Source: Paludibacteraceae bacterium | GTDB taxonomy: Bacteria > Bacteroidota > Bacteroidia > Bacteroidales > Paludibacteraceae | Length of the DNA stretch: 64,000 nt | Direction of reading: 5' to 3' | NCBI GenBank assembly: GCA_017630395.1 | Contig: JAGBVI010000119.1 | Coordinates: forward strand, 1 to 64,000 | Shown here: in pieces, positions 53,452-61,836 of the stretch | How the letters are laid out: each line of letters opens with the position of its first letter | Position numbering within the stretch: the first letter of the stretch is position 1 | Program-made: the position numbers and the translations under genes | The notes under the pieces: model-generated | Databases searched by the model: none | Seen by the model: the letters and a program-made list of their open reading frames with translations, nothing else | What the model was told of the DNA's origin: nothing

Positions 53452-54411
53452 ATGATAAATATAAAAAAAATTATTAATAAATATTTAACTATCAACACGG
53501 TCACTCTTTCGATAGTTATAATATTTTGCATGTCAATTATCGTTGATAGTTTTTTCTCTAAGATAAACAAGAAAGAACAAGAAAATTTTGAAGTTCCCAT
53601 CCTCCCAGAAGGGTTACCGCATTTGCCGATAGTAGAGAGAGTTTCCAATAACTATTGCAAAGGCTTTGTCGCAGACGTATGCAATAGCAAAATAACTCAA
53701 CCGCCCTTTCTTATTACTCAAAATTTTGAAGACATAACAATAGAAGGATGGGCTATAAATATCGATAAAAATGAAGAATTAAAAGCTTTATATTTAGAAT
53801 ACAATGGGAGAATTATACCCACTCAATACAACGATTTTCGTCCGGATGTCAAAAAACAAATAGGTTTGAATGGTTCTGCTTTTGTTGGATTTAAAATCAC
53901 CATTGAACAAGACTCGCTAAATTTGGAGGGAAACTCCAACATTGTAAGATTTTGGGGTGTAGATAAAGATAGTACTTGCATATTCCCCTCCAACGAGTAT
54001 AAGTTAATATTCCCGGTACAAAAACCTTCTGAGAATTACGTATCTAATAAAGACCTTACATTTGCTGTAACAAGTGTTGCTAATGGGCTTTCCGATAATA
54101 CTTTAAGAACATTAACAATTGAAGAATCACCCTACACAACAATAAAAGGTGAATTATCTTTAGGTGCGCTACCTGTGAAGACTATTTATATGGGTGTAAA
54201 TGGAATCACATATTTAATTTCATACAAACAAAAGACAAATAGTTCTGAACAACACTCAGAATCAAATCGATATGAATTTGAGACGTGTTTACCTTCACAA
54301 GCATTTTCAGCACAAGAAATAAATGGGACTAACAAAATAGAATTTATTGTTATGGGAAGAGACAATAAACTCTATACACCTATTAAATATAGCATTATAA
54401 AAGAGAAATAG
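53452..54411 (+). CDS. Membrane-anchored protein with two GW-motif domains (paralog 3)
   Basis: A protein of 319 residues with one membrane helix (about 15-33, NTVTLSIVIIFCMSIIVDSF) and two domains, about 57-188 and 200-316. The first has KGFVADVCNSKITQPPFLI and ITIEGWAINIDKNEELKALY, nearly the same as paralog 1, then FRPDVKKQIGL and VGFKITIEQ. The second is more diverged: the GW is replaced by KGE in TTIKGELSLGALPVKTIYMGV. It is last in the MBOAT/AlgJ-like operon. It is the third example of this protein type beside a glycan-modifying enzyme. It might present or bind the acceptor glycan; that is inference. Confidence 0.68.
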   Translation: MINIKKIINKYLTINTVTLSIVIIFCMSIIVDSFFSKINKKEQENFEVPILPEGLPHLPIVERVSNNYCKGFVADVCNSKITQPPFLITQNFEDITIEGWAINIDKNEELKALYLEYNGRIIPTQYNDFRPDVKKQIGLNGSAFVGFKITIEQDSLNLEGNSNIVRFWGVDKDSTCIFPSNEYKLIFPVQKPSENYVSNKDLTFAVTSVANGLSDNTLRTLTIEESPYTTIKGELSLGALPVKTIYMGVNGITYLISYKQKTNSSEQHSESNRYEFETCLPSQAFSAQEINGTNKIEFIVMGRDNKLYTPIKYSIIKEK

Positions 54412-54420
54412 AAAAAACAA

Positions 54421-54451
54421 TTGATTGGATGTAATTTTATATCTATCTTTG
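54421..54451 (+). promoter_or_regulatory. Promoter of the repeat-unit polymerase gene
   Basis: TTG (54421-54423), 20 bases, TATCTTTG (54444-54451), a full match to the Bacteroidota pattern. It shows that the TTG at 54425 is not a start codon and that the gene begins at the ATG at 54470. Confidence 0.6.
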
Positions 54452-54469
54452 TATTATAATACCAAGTTT

Positions 54470-55681
54470 ATGATATATTGTTTGATTATATATTGTATTG
54501 TAATGCTGATTATAGGATTAGGATGTTCCAAAAACAACATCTTCTCTCCTTCTGTTATGACTGCAACAATTTGGTTAGGATGTCTGTGTTTATTCATCGG
54601 ATTAAACCATACTTTGCCCGATTTAACTACAACATTCTTACTTTCAAATTTCCTTTGGATAAGCGGATTATGTTTTTCTTCATTGATCATTCAGTCTGCT
54701 ACATTCCCTAATCAAGGACTAAATGAGCCTAACCCTCTTATTAGAAATTTATTCCTAATTTTGTCTGTACTATACTTTCCGTCTCTTCTTGAATTTGCCC
54801 GAACAGCAATTGCCATTGGAGGGACAGGAAGTTGGGCTATGAACTTAAGGTTGGCTGCTCTTGGTAAAATAACCGGATTTGACGAGCCTTACGGAGGAAT
54901 AGAGGTGGTCATTTGGCAAGTATCTTTTCTTCTTGAACTTCTACAGTTTAAAAAGGAAAAATGGTGGAGATTGGCATTAATTTCATTCATATATCTCTCT
55001 TTTGGTTTCCTTACGATGGCAAAAGTGATATTTATGAATTTCTTCTTATTTAGTTGTTGTATTTTATACTTCAAGCAAGTAATTAAAATGAAACATATTT
55101 TGATGGGAATCTCACTATTGCTCATCTTTTTCTTTGGATTACAATCTCTAAGACAAACTATTAAGTTTTCAGATGTACACGATGACTTTTTTGTCACCTA
55201 CATTCTTAGTAACATGAGTGCATTTGATACTCTTCACCCTTGCACATCAGAACATTGGGGAGAAAATACATTTAGATTCATCTACGCCTTTGCATACAAA
55301 ATCGGGCTATCAGAAATAGAACCAGTTGACACACTATTAAAATGGATTTACAAACCCATTATGACCAACACCTACTCCGGAATGTACCCATTTTTTGTTG
55401 ATTTTGGCTATTGGGGGGTTTTCATATTTTCTATAATACTTGGATCTATTTATGGTTGGGCATTTAGAAAAGCGCAAATGGGAAATAATTTTCACATTTT
55501 GTTATATGCCATCTTTTTGAATATGATATTCATGCAGTATGCTGCAGAAATGTTTTTTACAAACTTTGCTGGATACATAAAATTGATTTTATGTTTGAGT
55601 ATCCCATTCCTCTTAACTAAAAGGAACATAAATTTAGCCTACAATAAGATTTTAGCAATAAAACAAAAAGCAATAAAATAA
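54470..55681 (+). CDS. Oligosaccharide repeat-unit polymerase (Wzy-like)
   Basis: A protein of 403 residues, all membrane helices and loops (about eleven). The start is MIYCLIIYCIVMLIIGLG; the frame is open further up, but a promoter overlaps that part. The C-terminal motif TNTYSGMYPFFVDFGYWGVF followed by FSIILGSIYGW matches the Wzy-type polymerases, where an Asn/Thr-x-Tyr-x-x-x-x-P-F-x-x-D-x-G pattern is typical. Its job would be to join lipid-linked repeat units in the periplasm. It follows the MBOAT operon directly and converges with the HAD gene. Sequence similarity within the family is always low, so the call rests on topology and this motif. Confidence 0.78.
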   Translation: MIYCLIIYCIVMLIIGLGCSKNNIFSPSVMTATIWLGCLCLFIGLNHTLPDLTTTFLLSNFLWISGLCFSSLIIQSATFPNQGLNEPNPLIRNLFLILSVLYFPSLLEFARTAIAIGGTGSWAMNLRLAALGKITGFDEPYGGIEVVIWQVSFLLELLQFKKEKWWRLALISFIYLSFGFLTMAKVIFMNFFLFSCCILYFKQVIKMKHILMGISLLLIFFFGLQSLRQTIKFSDVHDDFFVTYILSNMSAFDTLHPCTSEHWGENTFRFIYAFAYKIGLSEIEPVDTLLKWIYKPIMTNTYSGMYPFFVDFGYWGVFIFSIILGSIYGWAFRKAQMGNNFHILLYAIFLNMIFMQYAAEMFFTNFAGYIKLILCLSIPFLLTKRNINLAYNKILAIKQKAIK

Positions 55682-55695
55682 ATAATCATTCGCCA

Positions 55696-56331
55696 TCATC
55701 GCCCATACGCTTCGAACGGGATTTGATTGTTTTTTAATATTGAAATTGTTTTAGATGATGGATTTACCAATAAATTTTTTTCTTTTGCAACAGACAATAA
55801 AGGAAGATCATTATGATGATCTGTAATCAATACAGAAAGTTTCTCGTCCCTTTGAGCAAGTAATTCCATAGTAGTTTCTTTCTTCCTTTCTAAAAGATTC
55901 TCTTTCCAATCAGAATCTTCGTGAGGGTTAGGAGTACATATCACATCATCGAATTTTACGTCAAATGAATCAACAAAAGGCTTTACGTATAATTCAGGAG
56001 CAGCAGTACATAAATGAACTGCATATCCATTCTTTTTGTAATCCTTACATATCGAAAGTACACTTTCATTCACAAATTCATGTAATTTATCAACAAAAGT
56101 TGGAACAAAAGAGTTTAGGTCATTTTCAAAGAAATAATGCAATGTTCTTTTCTTGAGTTCACAATGCTTTATCAAACGCAATTTACGGAGCATTATTTGT
56201 TTGAAAAGAAAAGCAAACAAATCAATATCTTTTTCTCTTAATGCACTAATTGCCAATTCTTTGTAAAAAAACTCAAAAGAATTTATTGAAACAAAGGTTC
56301 CATCAAAATCTACAATAACTGCCTTTTTCAT
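55696..56331 (-). CDS. HAD-superfamily phosphatase, paired with a phosphoribosyltransferase
   Basis: A protein of 211 residues, HAD-IB (phosphoserine-phosphatase-like) type. Motif I is VIVDFDGTFVS (Asp8, Asp10), motif II VHLCTAAPEL, and motif IV VLITDHHNDLPLL. The cap is helical (FFYKELAISALREKDIDLFAFLFKQ). The start overlaps the upstream phosphoribosyltransferase gene by the 4-base ATGA, so the two are made together. A two-step PRPP route to ribofuranose in bacterial polysaccharides, a phosphoribosyl transferase then a phosphatase that removes the 5-phosphate, has been described. This pair inside a glycan locus fits it well. Role is inferred from the pairing. Confidence 0.75.
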   Translation of the reverse strand: MKKAVIVDFDGTFVSINSFEFFYKELAISALREKDIDLFAFLFKQIMLRKLRLIKHCELKKRTLHYFFENDLNSFVPTFVDKLHEFVNESVLSICKDYKKNGYAVHLCTAAPELYVKPFVDSFDVKFDDVICTPNPHEDSDWKENLLERKKETTMELLAQRDEKLSVLITDHHNDLPLLSVAKEKNLLVNPSSKTISILKNNQIPFEAYGR

Positions 56332-56924
56332 TTCTCTTTCGCGTCATTAGCCCATGGGAAACGAATAAGAACTCGATTAAATAATTTATAATCAACTTCT
56401 ATAATCGGATGTCGATGAGCGATTGTAACAACCGCAGTCTTTACCTTGTTATTAGAGAAATTTTCTTCTATATAATCTTTAATCATTTTAATTGTATATC
56501 CAGTATCAATACAATCATCAATTAGAAGAATGTTTTTGTTCCCTTCACTTAGTAATTGCCCCACCTCAGCAGAAAACGAAATATCTCCATGCCTCATAGG
56601 TTTTACAAATTTAGCCTTTAATTCGAGGAACTCCACTTCTAATATTCTAAGAAAATTTAATATAAATTCAGGTAATTTGCGTAATATGGTTTTTATATGT
56701 GAAACTTCCTTGGCACGTGTACCTCCGCGCTGAATTTTCACTTCTACATAAGTTGCATATTTTGATTTATCTTTCAATGTTTTATAGACCTCTCTAGCCA
56801 CAAAACCACCTCCAGTTTGAATGCCAACAACAACGTCAAAGACTTCACCACTTTCGTTTATTTGAGTAGCTAAATCTCTGCATGTTTTTACAAAACTATC
56901 ACCATATAAGTTTATGACTTTCAT
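56328..56924 (-). CDS. Phosphoribosyltransferase-fold protein, putative polysaccharide phosphoribosyl transferase
   Basis: A protein of 198 residues, type I PRTase fold. The PRPP loop is NILLIDDCIDTGYTIKMIKD (about 131-150), the D-D-x-x-(D/S)-T-G form. Upstream VVVGIQTGGGFVAREVY is the pyrophosphate loop. The part between (about 70-115, KEVSHIKTILRKLPEFILNF) is longer and more hydrophobic than in nucleobase salvage enzymes. It ends VLIRFPWAND, as hypoxanthine-type relatives do (FPWE). Salvage of a purine cannot be ruled out. Its overlap with the HAD phosphatase gene and its position among polysaccharide genes favour transfer of phosphoribose to a glycan, giving ribofuranose after dephosphorylation. 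A promoter element is at 57036-57043. Confidence 0.7.
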   Translation of the reverse strand: MKVINLYGDSFVKTCRDLATQINESGEVFDVVVGIQTGGGFVAREVYKTLKDKSKYATYVEVKIQRGGTRAKEVSHIKTILRKLPEFILNFLRILEVEFLELKAKFVKPMRHGDISFSAEVGQLLSEGNKNILLIDDCIDTGYTIKMIKDYIEENFSNNKVKTAVVTIAHRHPIIEVDYKLFNRVLIRFPWANDAKEK

Positions 56925-57035
56925 AAAGTCCAGAATATTTCACAAATTTTATATGTTTTTCTTTAGATGTTTAAGGCGTCTTCACTAAACCAACTTTCCC
57001 TTCTACAAAGAGAGTCTATTCACCCAAAACTCCGA

Positions 57036-57043
57036 CAAAGGTA
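57036..57043 (-). promoter_or_regulatory. Promoter -7 element of the PRTase/HAD pair
   Basis: Minus strand TACCTTTG, 112 bases ahead of the 56924 start and 58 bases before the stop of the upstream GT2 gene. No distal half-site was found. Confidence 0.45.
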
Positions 57044-57100
57044 ATAAAAGATTTCAATAAATAAAATATTTCTATAAAATAAGAGTTTGGGAAAGGTGAT

Positions 57101-57832
57101 TTACGATATGCATCCTCCCCTACCATGCAAATTTTTCCAATATCTACATAAAGAATGGTATAACATCACGCTTCTATATTTTATTTTAAAGAACAAACTA
57201 TATTCACTCTTTTCTGAACTCGTTGATAAATTGCTATCATGTCTTCTATAATTAATCAAACAACGTTTTGATATAGTTCCTTTGTATTCTAGGTGAAGAA
57301 TCGCAGCTATCCACATATCATGCCACAAAATACCTTTCGGAAATGGCAAAATATCAGAAAGACATTTTCGTTTAAAAGCCATACAACACCCTAAATAACC
57401 CATTTTCCAGAGATTATTTAAATAACCATATTTCGTTTTTCTAATTGTAAAATAATCAGCACCCTGCTTTACTCCTTCATCATTAATAATCTCTGCATTA
57501 TGAGAAACAAAATCATACGTCTGAAGTAATTGCTTTATTGTATCCACCTTATTCGGCTCCCAAACATCATCTTGATCAGAAAGGAATACATATTCTTGTG
57601 TTGATTGTTTAATAGCATTTTCAAAATTTTCAACAACTCCTCGATTACTCTCGTTTTCAAAAATTCTAATACGTTCATCATTAAACTCTCTCAAGATCTC
57701 TACTGTCCGATCTGTACTACAATCATCAGAAATAACAATCTCATCCTCTTTTGATAATTGAGGCAATATAGATTCAATCTGTTGACGCAGATACTTCTCT
57801 CCATTATATGTAGCTATGCAAACCGAAACCAT
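57101..57832 (-). CDS. Glycosyltransferase family 2 protein
   Basis: A protein of 243 residues, GT-A fold. Landmarks are MVSVCIATYNGEKYLRQQI, IVISDDCSTDRTVEIL, YVFLSDQDDVWEPNKVD, YLGCCMAFKRKCL, LWHDMWIAAIL and NYRRHDSNLSTSSEKS. They line up nearly one for one with the 32060-32797 enzyme, so the two are paralogs and probably use similar sugars. It is intact, soluble and cytosolic. It is upstream of the PRTase/HAD pair on the same strand, with 176 bp between, in which the pair has its own promoter element. The donor sugar is unknown; rhamnose is the usual annotation for this subgroup. Confidence 0.86.
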   Translation of the reverse strand: MVSVCIATYNGEKYLRQQIESILPQLSKEDEIVISDDCSTDRTVEILREFNDERIRIFENESNRGVVENFENAIKQSTQEYVFLSDQDDVWEPNKVDTIKQLLQTYDFVSHNAEIINDEGVKQGADYFTIRKTKYGYLNNLWKMGYLGCCMAFKRKCLSDILPFPKGILWHDMWIAAILHLEYKGTISKRCLINYRRHDSNLSTSSEKSEYSLFFKIKYRSVMLYHSLCRYWKNLHGRGGCIS

Positions 57833-57943
57833 AATCTAAATCTTTAGCAATAGAAACAGAATCAAAACGATATTATATTCTATTTATTCTGTAAAATTAG
57901 AAAAAAAACTAAAACCTAACAAATATGATAAGATATAAAATCG

Positions 57944-57951
57944 TACATTTG
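57944..57951 (+). promoter_or_regulatory. Promoter -7 element of the second acyltransferase gene
   Basis: TACATTTG followed by C, 28 bases ahead of the ATG at 57980, a fitting distance. No distal half-site was found. Confidence 0.5.
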
Positions 57952-57979
57952 CGATATAGTCAATAAAAACTTGTCACAC

Positions 57980-58978
57980 ATGAAAAGATTTGACATTTCT
58001 TTATTAAGAATATTAGCAATGCTTATGGTTACTTTTACCCACTGCATTGACCCTTATATCTTTGGAGATTTAAGCATATGGAATTTCGGAATTATTCAAA
58101 TTTCTAAATACAGACAAATACAAATGTTTATTCATGCAATTGATATTCCTATCTTTTGCTTTATTTCTGGATATTTATACGAATATATGCGGTGCAAACA
58201 TGCGAAGTACAGCAACACAATAAGTTTTTTAGTAGGAAAAGCAAAAATACTTCTTATCCCTTATCTGTTTTGGTACATATTTATTTGTATAATATTTCCA
58301 GAAAGGTGCTCAATAAAAGGAATAGTATATTCAATCGATCATTTATGGTTCTTATTAATGCTCATGTGGTGTTTTACATTTGCTTCTTTAACAATCAATT
58401 TTTGGGAAAAATCATCACCTTCAATAAATATAATGGCATTTATCTTATTTTCATCCTTATTCACTCTATTCAACAAATTCAACTTACTAACACAACTATT
58501 TTGCATAGATATGTTTATTTTATATTTTCCTATCTTTTTCTTAGGAATATTATTTGCAAAATATCATATTTTTACCCTAATAGAAAAAAGAGTTCATACA
58601 GCACTCTATTTCGTAGGATTTATGTTATCCTTATTTGCGTTATTTATATTCACAAGTGACAACTTTAGTTCTTATACTCTTTCTCGACTTATGGGCATAA
58701 TAATAACAATTATCTGTGGAGGATATCTTTATAAAATTAGGCAGAAACTTATTTTTCTAAGTAACCCTATCTTAAAATCTTTAGATGAAAATTGCATCGG
58801 AATTTACTTGTTACACCTAATTATCATTCTATTTTTATTTGAAAGTAACTTTGTAATCCAATTTATGAATCAACACACCATAATTGCCCCTATACTACTA
58901 TTTTTGACTTCATTACTATCTTCATGGGGGACTTCTATACTCATACGGAAAACATCCATATCCATAATAATTCGATAA
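57980..58978 (+). CDS. Acyltransferase 3 family membrane protein
   Basis: A protein of 332 residues from MKRFDISLLRILAMLMVTFTHC. A TTG nine bases upstream is in frame but less likely. About ten membrane helices. The N-terminal R-x-L-A-x-x-x-V-x-x-x-H pattern holds the catalytic His (His21). FCFISGYLYEY, IDHLWFLLMLMWCF and NCIGIYLLHLIIIL are typical of the family. It should acylate a sugar of the surface glycan. Unlike the 45610 gene, it has no GW-domain partner beside it. It stands alone between convergent and divergent neighbours. The acyl group is unknown. Confidence 0.83.
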   Translation: MKRFDISLLRILAMLMVTFTHCIDPYIFGDLSIWNFGIIQISKYRQIQMFIHAIDIPIFCFISGYLYEYMRCKHAKYSNTISFLVGKAKILLIPYLFWYIFICIIFPERCSIKGIVYSIDHLWFLLMLMWCFTFASLTINFWEKSSPSINIMAFILFSSLFTLFNKFNLLTQLFCIDMFILYFPIFFLGILFAKYHIFTLIEKRVHTALYFVGFMLSLFALFIFTSDNFSSYTLSRLMGIIITIICGGYLYKIRQKLIFLSNPILKSLDENCIGIYLLHLIIILFLFESNFVIQFMNQHTIIAPILLFLTSLLSSWGTSILIRKTSISIIIR

Positions 58979-59017
58979 AATTTAAATAGCATATTGGCAA
59001 GAATAAACATATCCCTA

Positions 59018-60739
59018 CTAGTTATTAGCTTCGTTCCTCACTTGGGGATTTCTAAACTGAATAGGGTTTCTATTAAATTCAGATGTTCTAGAGAATAACA
59101 CAATACAAGACCTCCCGGAAGAAATCTGTAATTGAAGTGTTTGCCACTCTCCTTTTCTATTTAAATCATAAAGATCTAGTTCTTTCGGATTCCTGTATTT
59201 GTCCTCAGAACTCACTCCTACAAATTGACCAATATACGAAGTATCTACTCTGCATTGAATCTCAAAAAACATTTTTTGCTCTGGCAAAACATCAAGAACT
59301 GCGAATTCTTTGAAAGCTACAATATCTAATTTATCGATAAAAGGAGATTCTGCCTCTTCTAAAAAATCATATACTTTCTCGCCTTCTGACAATCTTGAAA
59401 ATAGATTTTTATTAAAAAAATAGCCTTCGTCATTACTTTTATCTTTATAGGTTGTAAACAAAAGCAATAGAATAAGAATAAACGAAAATAAATAACATAT
59501 TTTATCTCCAAATCTATTTATTGATTTATTATTAGAATAATCTTCCCAAGAAAACACTAAAACAAACAAAGCTAATGTTGCACAACCGGCATATCTATCC
59601 AACATATTTTCAAAGAATAGAGAAACAAACAATATGCTTGATAATTGATAGTAGAATAATCTCTTGTCCCTCTCTGAATATAGTGAAAACGAAAGCAAAA
59701 GCAACAACAACAGAACAACTCCAACAATTCCAAATTCTAGTTGAAAACCTAAAAATTGGTTATGGGTATTATAGTTCGAAATATATCCTTGCATGAAATT
59801 GAATTGCTCATATTGTTTAGCCAATGGTTTTTCATAATTATTCACTCCCAACCCGCACAACTTGTGCTCTTTAATAAGTGATATAGCTGATTCCCAAATA
59901 TAAATACGTGGATCATCTAATGCTTTAATATTCTTTTGTTCTACTATCTTTTCTACTTGTTTTGACAACCGACTTTCCGGAAAAATTTTAACACTGACAA
60001 ATCCCAATAGTGCTATTATTATCACCACACTGAGTGTCTTTAATTTACTTCGTTTAAACGTATAAAATAATATAGTTCCTAAAACAACTAAAAATGCAAT
60101 ATCTTCTGCTCTTGAATTATTTAGAATAAAAAATAAAAATGTAATAACAAAATAGATGACTGAAAATCCTTTTGATACATAGTTTTTAGTCAATAAATAA
60201 AAAAGTGCAGCATAACTGATTACCAAATTTAAACAAACGTAAGTTCTATGCTGTAATACACAACAAACATGGGTAAAATTATCTATAAAATCCCTATGTA
60301 ACATCACATTATCTGCAATCCAATATTGATAACCTACATACAAACATGAATACGCAACAAAGAAAAAATTTCCTATAATATAAACTTTCAGAAATGCCCA
60401 AAAGTCTAATTTCCTTTTTCTTAGTAGTGCAACAATTGGTAATAACAATAAGATCAACCGTTGTTCAAATATTCGTTTAAAAACTAATTCTACATTATCT
60501 GCATAAAAAATTGTTAGAAAACTAATTACAGAAATTAGTAGCAGGATAAAAGCAGGTATAACACCTTTTGAAATATTCCACGCAAACTCTCTTTCAATAT
60601 AGAATCGAGTTAACGAATTAAACAAAAAAACAACTCCGAAAAAAATCAGAAAGGCAGATGATATTTTTTGAGGGAAACAGCAAAATAAAGCAAATAGATA
60701 GAAAGATAAATCCTCTAAATAATCTAGTTTTTTTATCAT
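59018..60739 (-). CDS. O-antigen ligase-like membrane protein (Wzy_C family)
   Basis: A protein of 573 residues from MIKKLDYLEDLSFYLF. An ATG two codons up is open, but 60739 gives the ATGA overlap with the upstream stop. About twelve helices up to about 420. The family's periplasmic loop has KLCGLGVNNYEKPLAKQY and YNTHNQFLGFQLEFGIVGVV, with the (T/S)-H-N-x-(F/Y)-L motif of WaaL and Wzy_C proteins. The last 130 residues (from about 440) look like an extra beta-rich periplasmic domain (DVLPEQKMFFEIQCRVDTSY). It may join the finished polysaccharide to its lipid or protein anchor, or act as a polymerase. It is coupled to the EpsG-like gene. Confidence 0.78.
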   Translation of the reverse strand: MIKKLDYLEDLSFYLFALFCCFPQKISSAFLIFFGVVFLFNSLTRFYIEREFAWNISKGVIPAFILLLISVISFLTIFYADNVELVFKRIFEQRLILLLLPIVALLRKRKLDFWAFLKVYIIGNFFFVAYSCLYVGYQYWIADNVMLHRDFIDNFTHVCCVLQHRTYVCLNLVISYAALFYLLTKNYVSKGFSVIYFVITFLFFILNNSRAEDIAFLVVLGTILFYTFKRSKLKTLSVVIIIALLGFVSVKIFPESRLSKQVEKIVEQKNIKALDDPRIYIWESAISLIKEHKLCGLGVNNYEKPLAKQYEQFNFMQGYISNYNTHNQFLGFQLEFGIVGVVLLLLLLLSFSLYSERDKRLFYYQLSSILFVSLFFENMLDRYAGCATLALFVLVFSWEDYSNNKSINRFGDKICYLFSFILILLLLFTTYKDKSNDEGYFFNKNLFSRLSEGEKVYDFLEEAESPFIDKLDIVAFKEFAVLDVLPEQKMFFEIQCRVDTSYIGQFVGVSSEDKYRNPKELDLYDLNRKGEWQTLQLQISSGRSCIVLFSRTSEFNRNPIQFRNPQVRNEANN

Positions 60740-61836
60740 GACCATATAAATTTATAATCTTGTACAATCCCTGAATGAAATACATAAATATAAAAGATAC
60801 AAAAACCGATTATAAGTACCACTGCTTCTGCTAATGCTTTGGGTTTAAAAGCTCTTATCAACAAAGGAATCAAAATGATCAATACGCAATTAAATACTTC
60901 ACTAACTCTTACTGAAAAAGCAGGAATTTGCGTAAAAAACAGATAACTACAAGACGACAAACAAGCCATATTCAACAAAACATTTACAGAAGGATTAATC
61001 TTCTCAATCTCTTTTTGATAATAAAAACAAACAATTATAATAAGGTTTTGAATCAAAAAAGCTACATTAAAGAAATTTACCTCTATAGGATTCTTCTCTT
61101 GCTCCTTCAAATACAATTCCAATTTAAACTGAAAGTACTCTGATGGAATTATTTTTAGAATATAAAATAAATCGACATGGGCGAAATAGATAAACATAGA
61201 AACTCCAAATGCAATACTCCAAAAAACAGGATTAGCTCTATACTTATAAAAGAAAAGAACCACTAATACTAATAGTGAGGAAAAGTGAAAAAAAGAGGCT
61301 AAAAAAATCCACAAACAAAAATTTAGTTTTTTATTATCTCTAAGTTCTGCAAGTGCAATAAATATAATTCCGATAGCCAATCCTGCACGTATTTGGGTCA
61401 TCTCATGTAACAAAAAGAGGTTGCATGAGTAAATAAACAAAGAATAAAACTCTAAATTCGATAGTCGCTTTATTCCATACATTTTTGCAGTAACACCTAA
61501 AATCGCATACAAAGTAAAAACAATCCATAAATTCGTCACATCAGAGTTTCCTAATGTTTTTAGATAGCTACATAATAATGAATGGCTCAATTCTGAAGAA
61601 CATTCAGAATAATACTTAAAAAAAGATTGCTTTAGTACAGATAAGTCAGGAGCTAAAGTGTACAGCCTTTCATAAATCAAATAATCTTTACTAACCTCAT
61701 GATTTCTCAATAAGACAACGAATAGCAATAAGAAACCACAAGCAATATATAACAACTTTTGACTACGTTCGTTGAAACGATTCGATACAATCGCAACCCC
61801 TGCTAAAAAAAGTGTTATAAGAACATATATAAGCAT
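60736..61836 (-). CDS. EpsG family polysaccharide polymerase-like membrane protein
   Basis: A protein of 366 residues with about ten membrane helices. The start MLIYVLITLFLAGVAIVSNR, then LLRNHEVSKDYLIYERLYTL, LFLLHEMTQIRAGLAIGIIFIALAELRD and SFFHFSSLLVLVVLFFYKY are the EpsG family's typical stretches: a R-x(3-5)-D-Y-x-x-Y loop, then Q-x-R-x-x-x-A and F-H-x-S. Members act as polysaccharide polymerases in several loci. It stops inside the start of the ligase-like gene (ATGA). With the 54470 protein the region has two polymerase candidates. Its promoter is at 61952-61982. Confidence 0.83.
   Translation of the reverse strand: MLIYVLITLFLAGVAIVSNRFNERSQKLLYIACGFLLLFVVLLRNHEVSKDYLIYERLYTLAPDLSVLKQSFFKYYSECSSELSHSLLCSYLKTLGNSDVTNLWIVFTLYAILGVTAKMYGIKRLSNLEFYSLFIYSCNLFLLHEMTQIRAGLAIGIIFIALAELRDNKKLNFCLWIFLASFFHFSSLLVLVVLFFYKYRANPVFWSIAFGVSMFIYFAHVDLFYILKIIPSEYFQFKLELYLKEQEKNPIEVNFFNVAFLIQNLIIIVCFYYQKEIEKINPSVNVLLNMACLSSCSYLFFTQIPAFSVRVSEVFNCVLIILIPLLIRAFKPKALAEAVVLIIGFCIFYIYVFHSGIVQDYKFIWS

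Noticed and set aside
58156-58659. Plus-strand frame of 167 codons overlapping the second acyltransferase
   Set aside because: Shadow in another frame of a membrane protein; the acyltransferase motifs are in the other frame.
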